The position numbers were made by a program, and so were the translations under genes. Shown one piece after another: positions 9,194 to 17,595 of a stretch of DNA of 64,000 nt; position 1 is the stretch's first letter; each line of letters begins with the position of its first letter. Under the pieces are notes generated by a model, which was not told the origin of the DNA, searched no databases, and worked only from the letters and a program-made list of their open reading frames with translations. Origin of the DNA: an uncultured Bacteroidales bacterium (GTDB taxonomy: Bacteria > Bacteroidota > Bacteroidia > Bacteroidales > Paludibacteraceae). Location of the stretch: contig CAKVEC010000009.1 of assembly GCA_934728255.1 (NCBI GenBank), positions 1-64,000 on the forward strand, in the 5' to 3' direction.

Positions 9194-9228
9194 ATTAGTC
9201 CCATTGGTCTTATTAGCCCCATTAGGCA
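9194..9228. repeat. CCCATT-type short repeat
   Basis: ATTAGTCCCATTGGTC followed by TTATTAGCCCCATTAGG. A related stretch with GCCCTAT/GACTAAT units lies at 37053-37092. Weak family. Confidence 0.45.
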
Positions 9229-9289
9229 AACAGTTAGACAAACGACAACCAAAATTACTATAATTTACTAATCAAAAAAGATTCTTTTT

Positions 9290-10609
9290 ATGGAACAATT
9301 TGTGCATAGCGCATGGAGTATGATACCATTTGGCATCATGCTGCTGATGATCGCTATCGGTCCGCTGGTGGCGGAGAAGTTCTGGGAGAAGAATGTCAAC
9401 AAGTTGCTTGTGTCGCTCATCTTGGGTGTACCTACCGCTGTGTGTCTGATCATAGGCGGTATGGCGCACGAGTTGGAGCACCAGGTGATGTTTGACTACA
9501 TCCCCTTTATCGTCTTGTTGTTGGCTCTCTTTGTTATTACGGGAGGTATCCACATCAGCGGCGATATCAAAGCAAAACCTATTGTTAATACCGGCTTGCT
9601 CGCTCTGGGCTGGGTGCTGGCAAGTGTAATGGGTACGACGGGTGCCGCAATGTTGCTCATCCGCCCATTGATAACGACCAACCAGCAACGTAAGTACACC
9701 GTACATACCATCCTGTTCTTCATTGCCTTAGTAGCCAACTGCGGTGGTCTGCTCACCCCGCTTGGAGACCCCCCATTGTTTATGCTATTCTTGCGCGGTG
9801 CCGAGTTTACGTGGTTCCTGAGTCTGCTGCCGGAATGGTTGTTCGTGGGAGGACTGTTGCTGCTCATCTATTTCTGTATGGATACCTATTATTACAAGAA
9901 AGAGCACTGGACTGCCCTCTCGGCAGATGCCCGCGAGAAAGTGCCGATGCAACTGAAAGGCGGTATCAACTTTGTGTATCTGTTGGGCGTTATCCTGAGC
10001 GTTGCTTTCATCAACGAAGGCTTTATTCCGCAGATGGGCGAGGAGAATGCTCCCCTGTGGATGAAGTACCTGCGCGAGATTGTTCTCTTGTCGCTCACCT
10101 TCCTGAGCCTCTATACCACACCGAAAACGGTTCGCTATGATATGAACAAATATAGTTGGGGACCGATCATCGAAGTGGCAGTTTTGTTCCTGGGTATTTT
10201 CACCACGATGACCCCGGCACTGGCATTCTTGCGCACGCACGCACCGGAACTGGGCTTGGCACACACATGGCAGTTCTACTATGCAACGGGTGCGCTCTCC
10301 AGTTTCTTGGATAACACTCCTACGGCTGTAGCCTTCCACAGCGTGGCTTTGGGCTTGACACCCGAACAGATGGCTGCTTTTGGCGGCAGTATGGTTGCGG
10401 GGATTCCGGAAGTATTGTTGCGTGCTATCTCACTCGGTGCGGTAATGTTCGGTGCGATGACCTATATCGGCAACGGGCCTAACTTTATGGTGAAAGCCAT
10501 TGCTGAGGAGAATGGTATCAAGATGCCGTCGTTCTTCGGCTATATGATACGTTTCTCGTTGATTATCCTGTTGCCTATCTATATATTGGCACAACTTATA
10601 TTCCTTTGA
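9290..10609 (+). CDS. Sodium:proton antiporter / putative citrate transporter family
   Basis: 439 residues, about eleven to twelve membrane segments. It resembles the Bacteroidota family annotated as sodium:proton antiporter (CitMHS_2-like, ion-transporter superfamily), with conserved TGAAMLLIRPL, GGLLTPLGDPPLF and FLDNTPTAVAF patches; the NTP-type re-entrant loop fits an Asp/Asn ion site. The expected role is Na+/H+ or carboxylate exchange at the inner membrane; the true substrate is not decided. It is the first of a tight three-gene run with yqeY (2-base gap) and dedA. Confidence 0.8.
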   Translation: MEQFVHSAWSMIPFGIMLLMIAIGPLVAEKFWEKNVNKLLVSLILGVPTAVCLIIGGMAHELEHQVMFDYIPFIVLLLALFVITGGIHISGDIKAKPIVNTGLLALGWVLASVMGTTGAAMLLIRPLITTNQQRKYTVHTILFFIALVANCGGLLTPLGDPPLFMLFLRGAEFTWFLSLLPEWLFVGGLLLLIYFCMDTYYYKKEHWTALSADAREKVPMQLKGGINFVYLLGVILSVAFINEGFIPQMGEENAPLWMKYLREIVLLSLTFLSLYTTPKTVRYDMNKYSWGPIIEVAVLFLGIFTTMTPALAFLRTHAPELGLAHTWQFYYATGALSSFLDNTPTAVAFHSVALGLTPEQMAAFGGSMVAGIPEVLLRAISLGAVMFGAMTYIGNGPNFMVKAIAEENGIKMPSFFGYMIRFSLIILLPIYILAQLIFL

Positions 10610-10611
10610 TT

Positions 10612-11064
10612 ATGAATTTGTTTGATCAAATCAGCGAAGACATCAAGAAAGCGATGCTCGCTAAAGACAAAGTGGCACTCGATGCCCTGCGTGGTATCAA
10701 AAAAGAGTTTCTCGAAGCCAAAACCGCCAAAGGTGGCGATGGTGAACTGCACGACGACAAAGCATTGCAGATCCTGCAAAAGATGGTGAAACAGCGCAAA
10801 GAGTCGGCGCAGATGTATATCGATGCCAACCGCCCCGAACTGGCAGACGACGAACTGGCACAATGCAAGATCATTGAGCAGTACCTGCCTGCTATGTTGA
10901 GCGACAGCGAACTGGCAGCCGCTTTGGAGCAAATCATTGCACAGGTAGGCGCACAAGGTCCGCAGGATATGGGAAAAGTGATGGGCATCGCCACCAAGCA
11001 GTTGGCAGGTCGTGCCGAAGGAAAAGCCATCAGCACCAAAGTGCGCGAACTGCTGAATAAATGA
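10612..11064 (+). CDS. GatB/YqeY domain protein
   Basis: 150 residues, the usual size of stand-alone YqeY proteins. The fold is that of the tRNA-binding tail of the amidotransferase subunit GatB. Motif regions LDALRGIKKEF, KQRKESAQMY and GPQDMGKVMG fit the family. The precise role is unknown. The ATG at 10612 is used; the stop of the antiporter is at 10609. The next gene, dedA, overlaps its stop codon by ATGA. Confidence 0.92.
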   Translation: MNLFDQISEDIKKAMLAKDKVALDALRGIKKEFLEAKTAKGGDGELHDDKALQILQKMVKQRKESAQMYIDANRPELADDELAQCKIIEQYLPAMLSDSELAAALEQIIAQVGAQGPQDMGKVMGIATKQLAGRAEGKAISTKVRELLNK

Positions 11065-11717
11065 CCATTGTAGAAACCATCACAGCGTGGTATTCGGCGC
11101 ATATGAACTATGCATCGATTACTGCGCTGATGACGATCGAATCGTCGTTTATTCCCTTCCCGAGTGAGGTGGTTATTCCCCCCGCAGTCTATGTAGCCGC
11201 ATCCCCGGAGAGTGCCTTGTGCGTAACGGGCAACTACCCGTTGGATGTGGTGCTGATTGTGCTGTTTGGTACCATAGGGGCTATGCTTGGTGCAATGATC
11301 AACTATGGTTTGTCGGTATGGCTCGGACGAATCATTATCTATAAGTTTGCCGATAGCCGTCTCGGACACCTCTGTCTGCTCAGCAGCGAGAAAGTGCAGA
11401 AAGCGGAAACCTACTTCAACGACCACGGCAAAATCAGTACGTTTGTCGGGCGGCTTATTCCCGGTATCCGCCAACTGATCAGTATTCCTGCCGGTTTGGC
11501 AAAGATGAATTTCGGGCAGTTCCTGCTCTATACGTTCCTTGGTGCGTTTATCTGGAATAGCATTCTCGCCCTGCTCGGCTATGTGGCACATGGTCAGGCC
11601 GACCTTATCAACCAATACAGCCACGAACTGAGTATTGCTATCTTAGCCCTTCTCGGTGTGGTGATTGTCTGGTTTGTGGCAAAAAAGATCATCAAGTCGC
11701 TTCGGAAGCGTAACTAA
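11061..11717 (+). CDS. DedA family membrane protein
   Basis: 218 residues. DedA/VTT-domain proteins are inner-membrane proteins proposed to flip undecaprenyl phosphate or phospholipids and to keep membrane potential balanced. Visible family marks: ESSFIPFPSEVVIPP near the N-terminus, and FVGRLIPGIRQLISIPAG with the conserved Arg and Gly/Pro. Four or five hydrophobic segments. ATG overlaps the yqeY stop, so translation is probably coupled. Confidence 0.92.
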   Translation: MTIVETITAWYSAHMNYASITALMTIESSFIPFPSEVVIPPAVYVAASPESALCVTGNYPLDVVLIVLFGTIGAMLGAMINYGLSVWLGRIIIYKFADSRLGHLCLLSSEKVQKAETYFNDHGKISTFVGRLIPGIRQLISIPAGLAKMNFGQFLLYTFLGAFIWNSILALLGYVAHGQADLINQYSHELSIAILALLGVVIVWFVAKKIIKSLRKRN

Positions 11718-11730
11718 ATGGTTATCCGTA

Positions 11731-11768
11731 AATAATCCCCGTGATATATAAGTATCGCGGGGATTATT
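11731..11768. terminator. Bidirectional terminator, dedA / ftsZ
   Basis: 15-base stem (11731-11745 with 11754-11768, one G-U), with AATAAT/ATTATT ends. Lies between convergent dedA and ftsZ. Confidence 0.85.
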
Positions 11769-11772
11769 TATA

Positions 11773-13020
11773 TTATCGTCTGTGCATCCAAGAGCCAAAC
11801 GGGCGGCGGGACGGCTCCGGAACAGAATCGGGTTCATCTTCGTCATCAATATGGATCTCCAAGTCATCGCCTTCCGGATCATCCGTATGTGTGTTCGGTT
11901 CCGAATCCTCTTTCCTCGTCTCACCAAAGATTGTCTCCCCGAAACTGATCACTTGTGCTTTTTCATCATCTTTTGGGGAAGATGGTTTCTCCATATAGTT
12001 GTCTTGTATGGCCTCGTCAATAGTCTTGCCGCCTTCCTCTTCGTCTAATGTGGGCAACCCGTTCACTTCATAGCCTGTAGCAATAATGGTAACACGCACA
12101 TCCTCACCGAGTTCCTCGTCAATGGCTGCCCCCCATTGCACTTCTACCGAATCGCCGATTTCCTTTACAAAATTATTGATCTGGTCGATTTCGGACATCT
12201 GAATAGCATGCTCTGTTGAACAGTAGAATTGCAGCAGCAGACGCTTCGCACCATGTACATCGTTTGTGTTTACGAGTGGTGAATTGAGCGCATTGTTGAT
12301 GGCAGTCGAAATACGGTATTCTCCGCTGGCACGCCCGACATTCATTATCGCTACACCACCCTGGCGCAACGTATTATAGACATCGGCAAAGTCGGTGTTC
12401 ACCACGCCCGGTATCGTGATAATCTCTGCAATGGAGCGTGCCGCATTGGCTACTACATCGTTCGACTTGTCAAAGGCATTAAAGATGGTCAGGTCGGGGT
12501 AAATATCTTTGAGTTTCTCGTTGTTGATGATCAGCAGTGCATCCACATGCTTTGCCAATGTAGCCACACCAATCATTGCCTTGCGGATCTTTTGTCCCAT
12601 CTCGAAAGCAAACGGGATAGTTACAATCCCCACCGTCAGAATACCCATCTCCTGCGCCACTTCTGCCACAATAGGCGACGCTCCTGTACCCGTGCCACCA
12701 CCCATACCGGCTGTAATAAACAGCATCTTCGTGCCGTCGTTCAGTGCCTCACGGATATGCTCGCGGCTCTCTTCAGCATACGCACGTGCTTTTTCGGGTT
12801 CGCCACCCGCACCAAGCCCCGGACCTAATTGCAACTTGGCTGGCACCGACATCTTGCCGAGTGCCATCTTATCGGTATTGCATATCAGGAAAGTAACATC
12901 CTTGATACCCTGCTTGTACATATAATTGACCGCATTGCCACCGCCGCCGCCGACGCCGACGACCTTTATCAAACTGTCTTCTTTGATCTCCAACGGGAGA
13001 GTGATCATATCTTCTTCCAT
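11773..13020 (-). CDS. ftsZ: Cell division GTPase FtsZ
   Basis: 415 residues. The tubulin-like GTPase that forms the division ring. The N-terminal Rossmann part carries GVGGGGGNAVNYM and the tubulin signature GGGTGTG; T-loops and NVGRASGEYR are intact. After the core comes a long acidic linker (DDPEGDDLEIHIDDEDEPD) and a short basic tail (RRPFGSWMHRR) expected to bind FtsA or other partners. Last gene of the murC-ftsQ-ftsA-ftsZ cluster, ending at a bidirectional terminator. Confidence 0.97.
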   Translation of the reverse strand: MEEDMITLPLEIKEDSLIKVVGVGGGGGNAVNYMYKQGIKDVTFLICNTDKMALGKMSVPAKLQLGPGLGAGGEPEKARAYAEESREHIREALNDGTKMLFITAGMGGGTGTGASPIVAEVAQEMGILTVGIVTIPFAFEMGQKIRKAMIGVATLAKHVDALLIINNEKLKDIYPDLTIFNAFDKSNDVVANAARSIAEIITIPGVVNTDFADVYNTLRQGGVAIMNVGRASGEYRISTAINNALNSPLVNTNDVHGAKRLLLQFYCSTEHAIQMSEIDQINNFVKEIGDSVEVQWGAAIDEELGEDVRVTIIATGYEVNGLPTLDEEEGGKTIDEAIQDNYMEKPSSPKDDEKAQVISFGETIFGETRKEDSEPNTHTDDPEGDDLEIHIDDEDEPDSVPEPSRRPFGSWMHRR

Positions 13021-13063
13021 ACTGAAAAGGATTTGTTGATTTCGTATTTTGTCGATCCGTCAA

Positions 13064-14359
13064 CTAATACTGCTGATCGGTAAATAAATTTACAATAGTA
13101 TTCCCTATTTTCTCGGCAAAACCGGGTTTCTTCACCAATAGGTCTTTGTGCTTGTCGCGATAGTCTTGTCCCATTAGAATGGTCCCTACCAGCGCAGAAT
13201 AAGTGGGAGCGAAAAACTGCTCGTCGGTGTTGCTTGCCAGCAATAGATCGTGCATACCATAGCGCACATCATACCCCGTACGCTCGCGCAGATAGAGGTC
13301 AATACCCCGCAACATTGATGCGCCACCCGTGATATACAGGCGTTCCACACGGTCTTTATACTTGTCCAACTCCTGCAAAACGGGGGCTAATATCTCGTCC
13401 AATTTTTGGGCTATCACTTCCGCCACTTCTGTACAAAGCACTTTCATATCCCCGCTGCCATCTACTGCCGGCACGCGGAAAGCGTAGTTCTTCTCCACCA
13501 ACTCGGGGGCGGCATAGCCGTATTGGATCTTTAGTTTCTCGGCAGTGGAGAAAGACATACCTTGCACTTCCAAAGCACGTGTGATATGGTAACCTCCGCA
13601 TGGAACCACTTTGTTGGCTAAATACTGACCGCCCTTAAAAACCGTCAATGTCGTGGTCTGGGCTCCCATATCGAGAACGGCACATCCGTCGGTCAGTATG
13701 TCATAAGGATCGTCCTCTTTGGCTTCTTCGCATTGAAAAACAGATAGCAATACATCCGGACGCACAAAGGCATGTTCAATGCTTCGTCCTGCTTTGTCAA
13801 AGGCTGTTTTTAACGGTATATCCAACTCTTTGTTTCCGACAAAAGCAAAATAATGCGCTTCCACCAATGCCGCACGTTGGTTCTCTGTCGGGGGGTCTTC
13901 CTGCTCTTCATCGTCTAAGACATAGTAACTGGGTATCAATTCCAGCACCTTCTGAGTGGGATACTTGGCTTCAATCTTGTCCTTGCACTCCTGCTTCATT
14001 GACTCAAGCAAAGCCGTTGAGACACCCTTTTTGCGCAACTGGTCGCGCCGGGCTTTCACCGGCGCAATCTGCATCGATTTGCCGCCTAATGTTACAAATG
14101 CAGTAGGCAAATCTTCTATATGAATACGGTTGGCCAACAGACGCAATACTTCATTAATCATATATCCTACATTGGTGGTGGATTTGATTACGCCATGTTC
14201 AATGCACTTATGGCGTTGCGACTGCTCAACGCCCAACACACGAAACAAATCGTCTCCCACACGTTCCGCAGCCATAGCACGCACGCTGTCGCTCCCAAGG
14301 TCAATCGCTACCAATGGCAGCGAATCGGCCTTCATCTGTTTTTGTTTCTTTGCCATCAT
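13064..14359 (-). CDS. ftsA: Cell division protein FtsA
   Basis: 431 residues, actin-fold ATPase that tethers FtsZ to the membrane. Visible phosphate motifs: AIDLGSDSVRAM near the N-terminus, AVLDMGAQTTTLTVF, and ITGGASMLRGI. The C-terminus KPGFAEKIGNTIVNLFTDQQY forms the amphipathic membrane-targeting helix. Start MMAKK: either of two adjacent Met codons could be used. Six bases downstream of ftsQ, so cotranscribed. Confidence 0.95.
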   Translation of the reverse strand: MMAKKQKQMKADSLPLVAIDLGSDSVRAMAAERVGDDLFRVLGVEQSQRHKCIEHGVIKSTTNVGYMINEVLRLLANRIHIEDLPTAFVTLGGKSMQIAPVKARRDQLRKKGVSTALLESMKQECKDKIEAKYPTQKVLELIPSYYVLDDEEQEDPPTENQRAALVEAHYFAFVGNKELDIPLKTAFDKAGRSIEHAFVRPDVLLSVFQCEEAKEDDPYDILTDGCAVLDMGAQTTTLTVFKGGQYLANKVVPCGGYHITRALEVQGMSFSTAEKLKIQYGYAAPELVEKNYAFRVPAVDGSGDMKVLCTEVAEVIAQKLDEILAPVLQELDKYKDRVERLYITGGASMLRGIDLYLRERTGYDVRYGMHDLLLASNTDEQFFAPTYSALVGTILMGQDYRDKHKDLLVKKPGFAEKIGNTIVNLFTDQQY

Positions 14360-14365
14360 TTTATA

Positions 14366-15106
14366 TTATTTTCGTCCCACAACCTGTCCTTCAAAGCGCA
14401 GGTCTAATTCTTTGTATTGTTTCTCGCGCACCATCTGTCCACCACCCTCATAGAATGTCCGCAGTTTGCGCAATTTATTCTCATAACCTGCCAAATCGCC
14501 TAGTATGATAACAGGTTCTGCCGGCGAAACAGGCAGCAAACGCACATAGTGCGGAGTGCGCACCTCCATATACTTGATTCGCTTTCGCCAGTACGCATTA
14601 TCTTGCAGCCATTCGGCAAAATCGGCTATCGAACCCGTTGCCATTTGCAGTCCAACCCTGCCGCTAACCACCAGCATCGTATCTTTTATGCTTTCCCGTA
14701 TCGGCATACGTTTGCGGTCGGTATCCACTATATAACTGTCGTTTGCCGTAATCACTTTCAGCAGCGGTTTTCGTTGCGTCAGGCGCACATATACTTCTCC
14801 TTGCGGGGTGGTATAGCATTGTGCACTACGCACCATCGGATTAGTCCGTACCACATCCTCTATCCGTTGCAGCGACACCTCCGACAGCGGTTTGCCTATC
14901 GGATAAGCGTCCTGCGAGCGGAGCATTTCGTTCAGTTCTCTGTCCGACAGATACATCCGCTCGTCGGCATCCGTTATATCGTATCGCAGTACCGCGCATA
15001 CCGTATCGGAATGCCCTGCCCGTCCGCAACATACACCGGCAATCAGCAACCCGACGGCAATCGCTGCCGCCATACAGATTAAGGTGATATGTAAGGCACG
15101 TTTCAT
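14366..15106 (-). CDS. ftsQ: Cell division protein FtsQ
   Basis: 246 residues. A single N-terminal membrane helix (residues about 6-28, ITLICMAAAIAVGLLIAGV) is followed by a periplasmic POTRA-like and beta domain, the FtsQ/DivIB architecture; it links FtsB/FtsL to the divisome. Sequence is divergent, as usual in Bacteroidota, and the call rests on the layout plus position between murC and ftsA. Confidence 0.88.
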   Translation of the reverse strand: MKRALHITLICMAAAIAVGLLIAGVCCGRAGHSDTVCAVLRYDITDADERMYLSDRELNEMLRSQDAYPIGKPLSEVSLQRIEDVVRTNPMVRSAQCYTTPQGEVYVRLTQRKPLLKVITANDSYIVDTDRKRMPIRESIKDTMLVVSGRVGLQMATGSIADFAEWLQDNAYWRKRIKYMEVRTPHYVRLLPVSPAEPVIILGDLAGYENKLRKLRTFYEGGGQMVREKQYKELDLRFEGQVVGRK

Positions 15107-15189
15107 GAGTTTGTCTCTATTGTTGATGAATAGTTGTTATTAATCAACTGTGGAACATTTTATTCCGAAAGCCAAATAAGGCATATTGG

Positions 15190-15278
15190 AAAATTAATGG
15201 TTAATTATATGTCCCTTACAAAAATAATTAACGAATAAGTACACGATAATTAACGTTTATATTCGTGGTTGATTATAT
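15190..15278. repeat. AATTAACC-type repeat between murC and ftsQ
   Basis: ATTAATGGTTAATTATATGTCCC and, about 60 bases on, TTCGTGGTTGATTATATG. Inverted relative to the 6068-6127 copy. It sits inside the division operon and is transcribed with it. Confidence 0.65.
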
Positions 15279-15282
15279 GTTT

Positions 15283-16674
15283 TTAGTCTAACTTTGCCAA
15301 AGCCTTCTTCAAATCCGGCACCAACCGGTCTATATCGCCCGCACCGATAGTCATTACCACTACCGGCTGTGTCTCTGTTTGCATCTTGGCTTTCATATAC
15401 TCCACCAGGTCGCTTTTCTCCACTAATGCTTTTTTCGGACAGGTGATCTTGTCAAGCAGCATCTCCGAACTGACACCCTCTATCGGCAACTCGCGGGCGG
15501 GATAAATCGGCAGCAGCACCACTTCGTCTAACGTGGATAGCACTCTCGCAAAGCCGTCTGCAAAATCACGCGTACGCGTATATAAATGCGGTTGGAAGAT
15601 ACCGATAAAATGTCTGTCGGGGTATAACCTGCGCACCGAGTCTATCGAAGTCTGTATTTCTGTCGGATGGTGTGCATAGTCGTCCACATACGCCACACGG
15701 TCATTGTTCACGTGTATATTAAACCGCCTGTAAACCCCTGAGTAGGTAAGCAATCCGTGTCTCAATTCGTCCTTGTTTACCCCGTTGAGCCATGCCACAG
15801 CCATCGCCGCCACGCTGTTCTCTATATTCACCCACACAGGCACACCCAAACGCAAGTCCGGCAGACAGTCGGTCGGCGTATGGAAATCAAAATAGATATT
15901 CCCTTTCTGCACACGGATATTGTCCGCATAGAAATCCGCTTTCTCGGTCGCACTGTATGTATAGAGTTTTACACCCTTCTTCAGTCGAGGTGTAAAATCC
16001 AATCCTTTCTTTACAATCAGTGCCGATTGTATCAGCGAAGTGTAATACTCAAAACTCTCTGTGTATGCCTCTGCCGTACCATAAATATCCAGGTGGTCGG
16101 GATCAACCGCCGTAATCACCGACATGTAAGGCGTCAGATGATGAAATGAACGGTCGTATTCGTCGGCTTCCACTACCACATAACTGCTGTCTTTCTGCAG
16201 CAGTACATTCGTTCCGTAATTATTGCTGATTCCGCCCAGAAACGCATTCGTCCCTATCTCCGACTGATACATCAGGTGCGCCAGCATCGTCGAGGTGGTC
16301 GTCTTCCCGTGCGTACCTGCCACACACAGGGCTTTCATCTGCTTCGTAACCATCCCCAATACCTCCGCACGCTTCAGTATCTCGTAGCCGTTCGCACGCA
16401 GATAAGAGTAAATACGCGTGTCTTCCGGCACGGCTGGAGTACGAACCACTAATGTGTGCTTCGGATCTATACCCGTAGCCTGCAACTCTTCAACGCTGTC
16501 CGTATAGGTAACCTGTATGCCCTCTTTCTCCAACTCGTGTGTTAGCGGAGAGGGGGTATGGTCATAACCCGATACACGATACCCGCGCGAGTGGTAGTAG
16601 CGTGCCAGCGCACTCATACCTATTCCGCCAATCCCTAAAAAATAAACCGATTGCAAATCCTTGGTATCTAACAT
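15283..16674 (-). CDS. murC: UDP-N-acetylmuramate--L-alanine ligase MurC
   Basis: 463 residues. Adds L-Ala to UDP-MurNAc in the cytoplasmic stage of peptidoglycan synthesis. Domains: Rossmann-like UDP site (YFLGIGGIGMSALA), central ATPase with AGTHGKTTTSTM P-loop and EADEYDRSF, and C-terminal ligase domain with DDYAHHPTEI. First gene of the division cluster, with its own minus-strand promoter at 16771-16801. Confidence 0.97.
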   Translation of the reverse strand: MLDTKDLQSVYFLGIGGIGMSALARYYHSRGYRVSGYDHTPSPLTHELEKEGIQVTYTDSVEELQATGIDPKHTLVVRTPAVPEDTRIYSYLRANGYEILKRAEVLGMVTKQMKALCVAGTHGKTTTSTMLAHLMYQSEIGTNAFLGGISNNYGTNVLLQKDSSYVVVEADEYDRSFHHLTPYMSVITAVDPDHLDIYGTAEAYTESFEYYTSLIQSALIVKKGLDFTPRLKKGVKLYTYSATEKADFYADNIRVQKGNIYFDFHTPTDCLPDLRLGVPVWVNIENSVAAMAVAWLNGVNKDELRHGLLTYSGVYRRFNIHVNNDRVAYVDDYAHHPTEIQTSIDSVRRLYPDRHFIGIFQPHLYTRTRDFADGFARVLSTLDEVVLLPIYPARELPIEGVSSEMLLDKITCPKKALVEKSDLVEYMKAKMQTETQPVVVMTIGAGDIDRLVPDLKKALAKLD

Positions 16675-16699
16675 CTCTAATCCTGTATTCTAAAAACGA

Positions 16700-16757
16700 T
16701 TCTTTCTATAATTCTATATATAGTTCTATCATTCTATCTTTCTATCATTCTATAAAC
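16700..16757. repeat. TTCTATC repeat in murC leader
   Basis: Imperfect 8-base units of TTCTATCA/TTCTATCT type. A cleaner copy is at 23609-23640 with four consecutive 8-base units. Confidence 0.7.
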
Positions 16758-16770
16758 TGAAATCAGCCTG

Positions 16771-16801
16771 CAAAGATAGTACTTTTTTTGCAAATATACA
16801 A
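16771..16801 (-). promoter_or_regulatory. Promoter of murC-ftsQAZ
   Basis: On the minus strand: TTTG (ending 16799), 20-base spacer, TATCTTTG (16778 to 16771). Leader of about 90 bases to the murC ATG. Confidence 0.75.
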
Positions 16802-16879
16802 ACGTCTTGCTTTTTGTTCTGCCGGTTTAACCCGAGTAGAAATACCTGTATTGTTCCTCGGTACTTTCGTATAACTGCA

Positions 16880-16919
16880 TCGGGTGATTATCGGGTGATT
16901 ATCGGGTGATTAACGGGTT
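16880..16919. repeat. 11-base tandem repeat
   Basis: CGGGTGATTAT, CGGGTGATTAT, CGGGTGATTAA, then CGGGTTG. Unit length 11. Confidence 0.85.
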
Positions 16920-17059
16920 GTTCTGCATAGAATGTTAGGTGTTTGCCATATCGTTCGGCAGATAAGTGGCGCACAATACCATTGTGTGCAAGGCACGCGC
17001 CATGGGCAGTCGCTATTGCCTTTGTTTGTGCCAATCCAATAGCAAATTCGGCACCGCTG

Positions 17060-17090
17060 TTGCTTATTTCGGGAAAAAGTCGTAACTTTG
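17060..17090 (+). promoter_or_regulatory. Promoter abutting the nucleosidase start codon
   Basis: TTG 17060-17062, 20-base spacer, TAACTTTG 17083-17090. The ATG begins only 8 bases after the -7 box, so the transcript should have almost no leader. Confidence 0.75.
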
Positions 17091-17098
17091 CCCGCTGT

Positions 17099-17593
17099 AT
17101 GAAAAAACTCATCTTGCTTGCCGAGGAAGGCGAGCGCAAACTGATTAACGACATTGCCGCACAACTCGGTTGTGCAGACATCTTTTCGCAATACGAAGTG
17201 CTGGTTACCGGCGTCGGCGCCATCAATATCATTCGTGCATTGCGCAACGTACCTACTGACACCGAGATTCTCAATATCGGCTATGCGGGCAGTGCCAACT
17301 TTAACCTTGGTACGCTCGTCTCGGTTACGGAAGCACGCCTCAACCACCCCAATGTGTCATACCCCGAACCGGTTCTGCCACTCTGTGTGCAGCCGTATGT
17401 TGCTTCGCTCACACAAGCCGTTTGCTACAGCAATACCGATTTTGTGCTGCAATCCGACTACCACGACTGCGTCTTCGATATGGAATTAGCCTATATCTGC
17501 AGTCTCGGCTTTACGCATATCAGTGCCATCAAAGTGGTCAGCGACAATCTTTCACTTCATACCTATCACACCGTTGCCAACGGCGTAGAATAA
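17099..17593 (+). CDS. Nucleoside phosphorylase/nucleosidase-like protein
   Basis: 164 residues. Resembles a short member of the PNP/UDP (MTA/SAH nucleosidase-like) superfamily: LVTGVGAINIIRAL and ILNIGYAGSAN match the phosphate/ribose-site glycine motifs, and FDMELAYICSLGFTHISAIKVVSDN matches the C-terminal motif ending in the catalytic Asp. Expected to cleave or phosphorolyse a purine nucleoside, substrate unknown. The reading frame is open upstream to 16943, but the promoter at 17060-17090 rules out an earlier start. Two bases separate it from the next gene. Confidence 0.78.
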   Translation: MKKLILLAEEGERKLINDIAAQLGCADIFSQYEVLVTGVGAINIIRALRNVPTDTEILNIGYAGSANFNLGTLVSVTEARLNHPNVSYPEPVLPLCVQPYVASLTQAVCYSNTDFVLQSDYHDCVFDMELAYICSLGFTHISAIKVVSDNLSLHTYHTVANGVE

Positions 17594-17595
17594 TT

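Larger units (their letters stand above)
16675..17098. other. Divergent intergenic region murC / nucleosidase
   Basis: Holds an 8-base TTCTATCT-type repeat (16700-16757) in the murC leader, the murC promoter, 11-base CGGGTGATTAT units (16880-16919) and the promoter of the plus-strand gene (17060-17090). No gene seen. Confidence 0.75.
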